Positions 56,937-64,000 of a stretch of 64,000 bases of DNA are shown piece by piece. Below the pieces are notes generated by a model. That model was not told where the DNA came from. It did not search any database and was given only the letters and a program-made list of their open reading frames with translations. Both the position numbers and the translations under genes were made by a program. Where the stretch lies: the NCBI GenBank assembly GCA_963573385.1, contig CAUYLG010048219.1, positions 186,001 to 250,000 of the forward strand. The letters run 5' to 3'. Source of the DNA: Cacajao melanocephalus. Taxonomy: Eukaryota > Chordata > Mammalia > Primates > Pitheciidae. Every line of letters begins with the position of its first letter. Position 1 is the first letter of the stretch.

Positions 56937-57225
56937 TTTTTTTTTTGAAATGGAGTCTCACTCTGTCACCAGGCTGGAGTGCGGTTGCACAGTCTCAGCT
57001 CACTGCATCCTCTAACTCCAGGGTTCAAGCGATTCTCCTGCCTCAGCCTCCTGAGTAGCTGGGACTGCAGGTGTGTGCCACCACCCTCAGCTAATTTTTG
57101 TATTTTTAATAGAGACAGGATTTCACCATGTTGGCCAGGATGGTCTCGATCTCCTGACCTGGCGATCTGCCCGCCTCTGCCTCCCAAAGTGCTGGGATTA
57201 CAGGCATGAGCCACCGCACCCAGCC
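56937..57225 (-). mobile_element. Alu SINE, antisense
   Basis: A T tract, then gaaatggagtctcactctgt, to gagccaccgcacccagcc. AATTTTGTTC is duplicated at 56925-56934 and 57226-57235. Confidence 0.96.
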
Positions 57226-58579
57226 AATTTTGTTCAATTTTTATTATGACTATCATAACTCTCTTATGAATAACATTGCTCCTCTACCTTTGCACGCTTT
57301 GAAAGGGGAATTAAGAGCCTTTGGGGAATACAATTCTTCATCAGATTTGACCCCTAAGCACCCTTTAACATTGTGTGGCTTTTAAGTTTACCTTTGCAAT
57401 CCAGAATTCATTTCTTCATCCTTGTGTAGGGTTTGCATTCATATTGCTCCCCCATCTATGAACTATCTGATTAGGTATATAATAGAATCATTTTATCAAA
57501 ACATGCCATCTTATTTACCCTTTTGCAAAATGCTAAAGAGTTACTTATTAGTGGTGTCTCCAAAAGAAATTGCCACAGGCAGGCAAACATTGGGTCTTTT
57601 GTTTTTGAAAGAATATTAAATACCTATCATATGGTACTTGTTATTAATTCAACGAGTACATAGCAGACATAGCAGATGCTGTCCAATGCCTGCCTGGCCA
57701 GGGATTCCCTGGCTTTTATTGTACCTGCAGTCTAACAGAGAGACAGACCACATGAGAGAAGGAAATGAGGGCAGTGACTGGGTCAATGTGATGTTTCATG
57801 TGTGTGTGGTGGAGCCAGAAAGAAAAGCACCTAATTTGACTGGGGGACGTGAGTGTGACTAGGGATGGTGTCCAAGCAAAGCTTCCTAGAGAAGCTGACA
57901 CGTGCTCTGAGAAGAAAATGTAAGATGCGATGAGGATGATGTTGAGGCTAATAACAGATAATAACAAGAGATACTAAGTGTCAAAGCTGAGATTCTGACC
58001 TTGGCAGTCTGACTCCTGAGTCCAGTCCCTTAAGCACCATCTTGCCAGGTAACAAAAGTACGTCACAGCCAAATGAGAAAGGCATCTCAGGCATACAGGT
58101 CCTCATGCACCAAGGCATTGAAGTAGGCGAAGTCATGTAGTTCATGCAGGAAATTATAAGAAATATGTTCTTTGTGGAGAACACTGGGAGTGGTAAGGAG
58201 TGATACCAGAGAAGCAGGGGAAGGCCAAGCCACGGTGGGCCTGGGTGTCGATCAAGTCAAGAAGCTTTCACTGTTTAAAGATTGCATGGGGCCTCGGAGC
58301 TGGATAGAATCTTTGGTGTCTTGTCACTCTGCCTCCTGTCCAACGCAGGAATCACATAAGAATCTGGAGAACCAGAACCCATAGCGGCTTTGGTTTTCAT
58401 AGAGTGCTTTCCTGCCTTCTTGTTCAGAGAGAGCAAAGCTTCAGTCACTATCCTCTCCCCTGCGGTCTCAGGTCAGCGTTTGCCAATCAGCAGGCACTTA
58501 GCCTGTGGGTGCTCAGCCCTCCTACATACCAGCCCAACTCATTTCTTGTTCAACATGAAATACATAGCTTGGCTTGTGA

Positions 58580-58774
<195 letters not shown>

Positions 58775-58948
58775 TAAAGCCAGTTTTCTCCTCAAAATTC
58801 TGTAATATATACAATTGATAGTATTTATGGATTTAAATTAATAAATGAGGTATTCATTCAGCAAAATGTTCAATTAGCAACTATGCAATGACAGTAATTA
58901 TGAAGAGTCTAAGGAAATGACATGGCCTTGCTCTTAAAGAAAATATCT

Positions 58949-59560
<612 letters not shown>

Positions 59561-60463
59561 TAGTGGCCCAAACTATTTTGCCACCTATTTTTATTTACCT
59601 CCCACATATAGGATACCTTTTATATACCAGGGACCTTACTAAGTTCTGGGACTTACAGGAACAACAAAAAAAAACTTTCTCACTCATCAGCTCGATGTCA
59701 TGCATGACCAGTCTGTGTCTCTCACATATATGACACTAAAGTAAAATGAGATAAGACTCTCAATATCTTTGTTAAAATAAGAAATCTGGTCAGGCTATAG
59801 GCAGTTTTTTCCATCATGCATGTGAAAGATGAGGAATGTTATAAAGACAGAACAGCTTCACCCATTTTGCACTGTCAGAAAATGAAGCCATGGATTACAT
59901 TATCAAATGGGCAAGTCATGAAAACCACAACCGATACCAAGCACAGGGTGCTTTGGAAGATCCCTTCCCTAGTTCAAGGTGCGTATGTCTAAACTCTGCA
60001 GAATTTTCAGGATCCACTTGTTCAAATTCAGTTTCCAAGGGCTTATTTGTATTAACAGAGAGCTGAGCGCATTGATAACATTTATTAATATTTACACAGC
60101 TCTTCATGTTGTACAAAAAAACTCAAGATTTTTATTCTTATAAATGTTCTCAGTTTATTAATAACATCTTATTAAATCATATTTTCTGAGAAAACTTTAG
60201 TTGCAGAAAGTTCCCTTTCCCTCAGTAGCTGAAGGAGAGAGGGCCATTTCCACCCCTTACTGAACACTTTATTCTGAATAGAAACACTTGCAGGCTTTTT
60301 ATTTTTTTGCTAAGGCAGGCCCTGGCATAACATTAGGGAACTTTAAACAATAGAAACAGTGGGACCAAAGAGCTTAAGTTTACTGACAAAAATGAGAGGG
60401 AATGAATAAAAATTAACTTCATAACACAAAATGCACAGATTTCCTTTAAAAAAAAAAATGACC

Positions 60464-60788
60464 AGCCAGACGCAGTGGCTCACGCCTGTAATCCCAGCAC
60501 TTTGGAAGGCCAAGGTGGGCAGATCACTAGGTCAGGAGATTGAGACCATCCTGGCTAACACGGTGAAACCCAGTCTCTATTAAAAATACAAAAACTTAGC
60601 TGGGCGTGGTGGCGGGCATTCATAGTCCCAGCTACTCGGGAGGATGAGGCAAGAGAATCACTTGAACCCAGGAGGTGGAGGTTGCAGTGAGCCAAGATCC
60701 CACCATTGCACTCCAACCTGGGTGACAGAGTGAGACTCTGTCTCAAAAAAAAAATAAATAAATAAAAAATATATATATAAATAAATAA
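60464..60788 (+). mobile_element. Alu SINE, sense, with AAAT-rich tail
   Basis: agccagacgcagtggctcac through gagactctgtctcaaaaaaa. The tail has diverged into (AAAT)n and a short (TA)n, ending near ataaataacc. Confidence 0.95.
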
Positions 60789-61827
60789 CCATTTTGTGAC
60801 TGTGACCCTACAAGTTTGGACATGTACTCTAACAGGCCACCGACACGAGTGGCATTTGGACATATCTGAGTCATCCTTAAGCATTAGGGATAACCCCAAA
60901 CACGTAGAGTTCCCCCAATTCCATGTGACACTTTCACCCTCCTTTGAATCATTGGATAGTTTCATAAAGAATGATACTTTCACTCACAGTTTACCAACTA
61001 TTTTGGAACTATGACCTGTGGGATATATTTACATGGCATAGTAGGTAATTTATATATCCAAATAACCAGCTTCTGACTTTCAACTCTACAGGGAACTTTT
61101 AAGAAATAGGACAAAAATGTATTAAGATACAATTGAACCCCTGCGACCAGCATTAAATTTATGCCTCAGTATACTTGCATATAAACTTTATTCTGTTGTA
61201 GTAAAATCATGTTTTCACATGATTTTTTATTGTGGGAATGCATTTCCCGTGTTCTTTGTGCCTTGACAGCCGTACATTCTTAAGCTTTCATTCCCCTTCC
61301 CTAATGGCCACTGCTGTGCCTCCGTGGAGCTTGCTCTGCCATGACTCTTGTTCCCAAGAGAGTCCTATTCTATTTAGATAACTGTGCCATGACTGGCCTA
61401 TTGGGAGGTGGAGAGAGGTTTGCAGATTACCTGTAAATAGCAGCACTAGGTAGTCTTCCTATTAAGCAAGTAACTGAAGACAGGGCTGGTAGGGGTCACA
61501 TTGTGCCTCATCAGCCATTAGAAGGAACCACTTGCTAAATAGAATATGCTGTGGAAGAAGGGGAGGTGGTGTACCTCCCACTGTTCCTGCATGCAGGGTG
61601 TTCACAAGCCACGTGCTTACGGATCAGGGATAACTCCATCAAGGTGGAGCCGCTAGAAAGGACCAGACTGTGCATGTGTGGGGCCAAGGGTTGGCAGGAA
61701 AGCTGGGGTTTCCAGTTGTTTTAGTTGTTCTTATTATCTGCTTAACCGAAAATGGGAAAACTCGGTAGAAATGGGGGAAGAGGTAGAGAGAAATAAATTG
61801 CTTGTGTGTCAACTTTTATATGACTAA

Positions 61828-64000
<2,173 letters not shown>

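Overview
The window is primate nuclear DNA. It carries nine CDS-related or pseudogene loci in all: eight internal coding exons of one protein gene on the + strand, set in large introns full of primate repeats, and one processed pseudogene. The repeats are dimeric Alus, L1 3' ends, solo MST/THE1-type LTRs, MIR and L2. Nothing bacterial or viral in organisation is present, and no promoter, start codon or stop codon of the main gene lies inside the window.

The gene is FAM135B, recognised from the joined translation. The exons are 17413-17566, 19768-19817, 34410-34565, 35372-35445, 43972-44126, 54387-56412, 58600-58766 and 61865-61956. Together they hold 2874 nt, exactly 958 codons, starting and ending at phase 0, with every junction phase-compatible and every intron GT-AG. 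Residues are numbered w1-w958 in the entries. The 5' part (w1-w196) is the conserved FAM135 N-terminal half. The 2026-nt exon (w197-w871) is a Ser-rich, probably disordered middle region. The last two exons enter the C-terminal DUF676/lipase-like alpha/beta-hydrolase domain with a VCVHGLDG motif. The catalytic Ser exon, the first ~200 codons and both UTRs lie outside the window.

Region by region: 1-17412 is intron with a young-looking TMSB10 processed pseudogene, Alus, three MST-type LTRs and a hAT-like DNA transposon. 17413-35445 holds four short exons, including a 50-nt microexon behind a 31-T acceptor tract, plus a 5'-inverted L1. 35446-54386 is intron around one exon, with several minisatellites and a 1.9-kb antisense L1. 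54387-64000 holds the large exon and the first hydrolase exons, separated by Alu-bearing introns.

Species: Alus prove primate. The large exon differs at a number of residues from human FAM135B as I remember it. Three L1 3' ends carry an unusual 3'UTR variant that I associate with New World monkeys. A simian other than human is therefore likely, but this is inference. I found no new enzymatic or defence system. The most interesting signals are a DSGIES phosphodegron-like motif in the large exon, the microexon acceptor, and several local tandem duplications.
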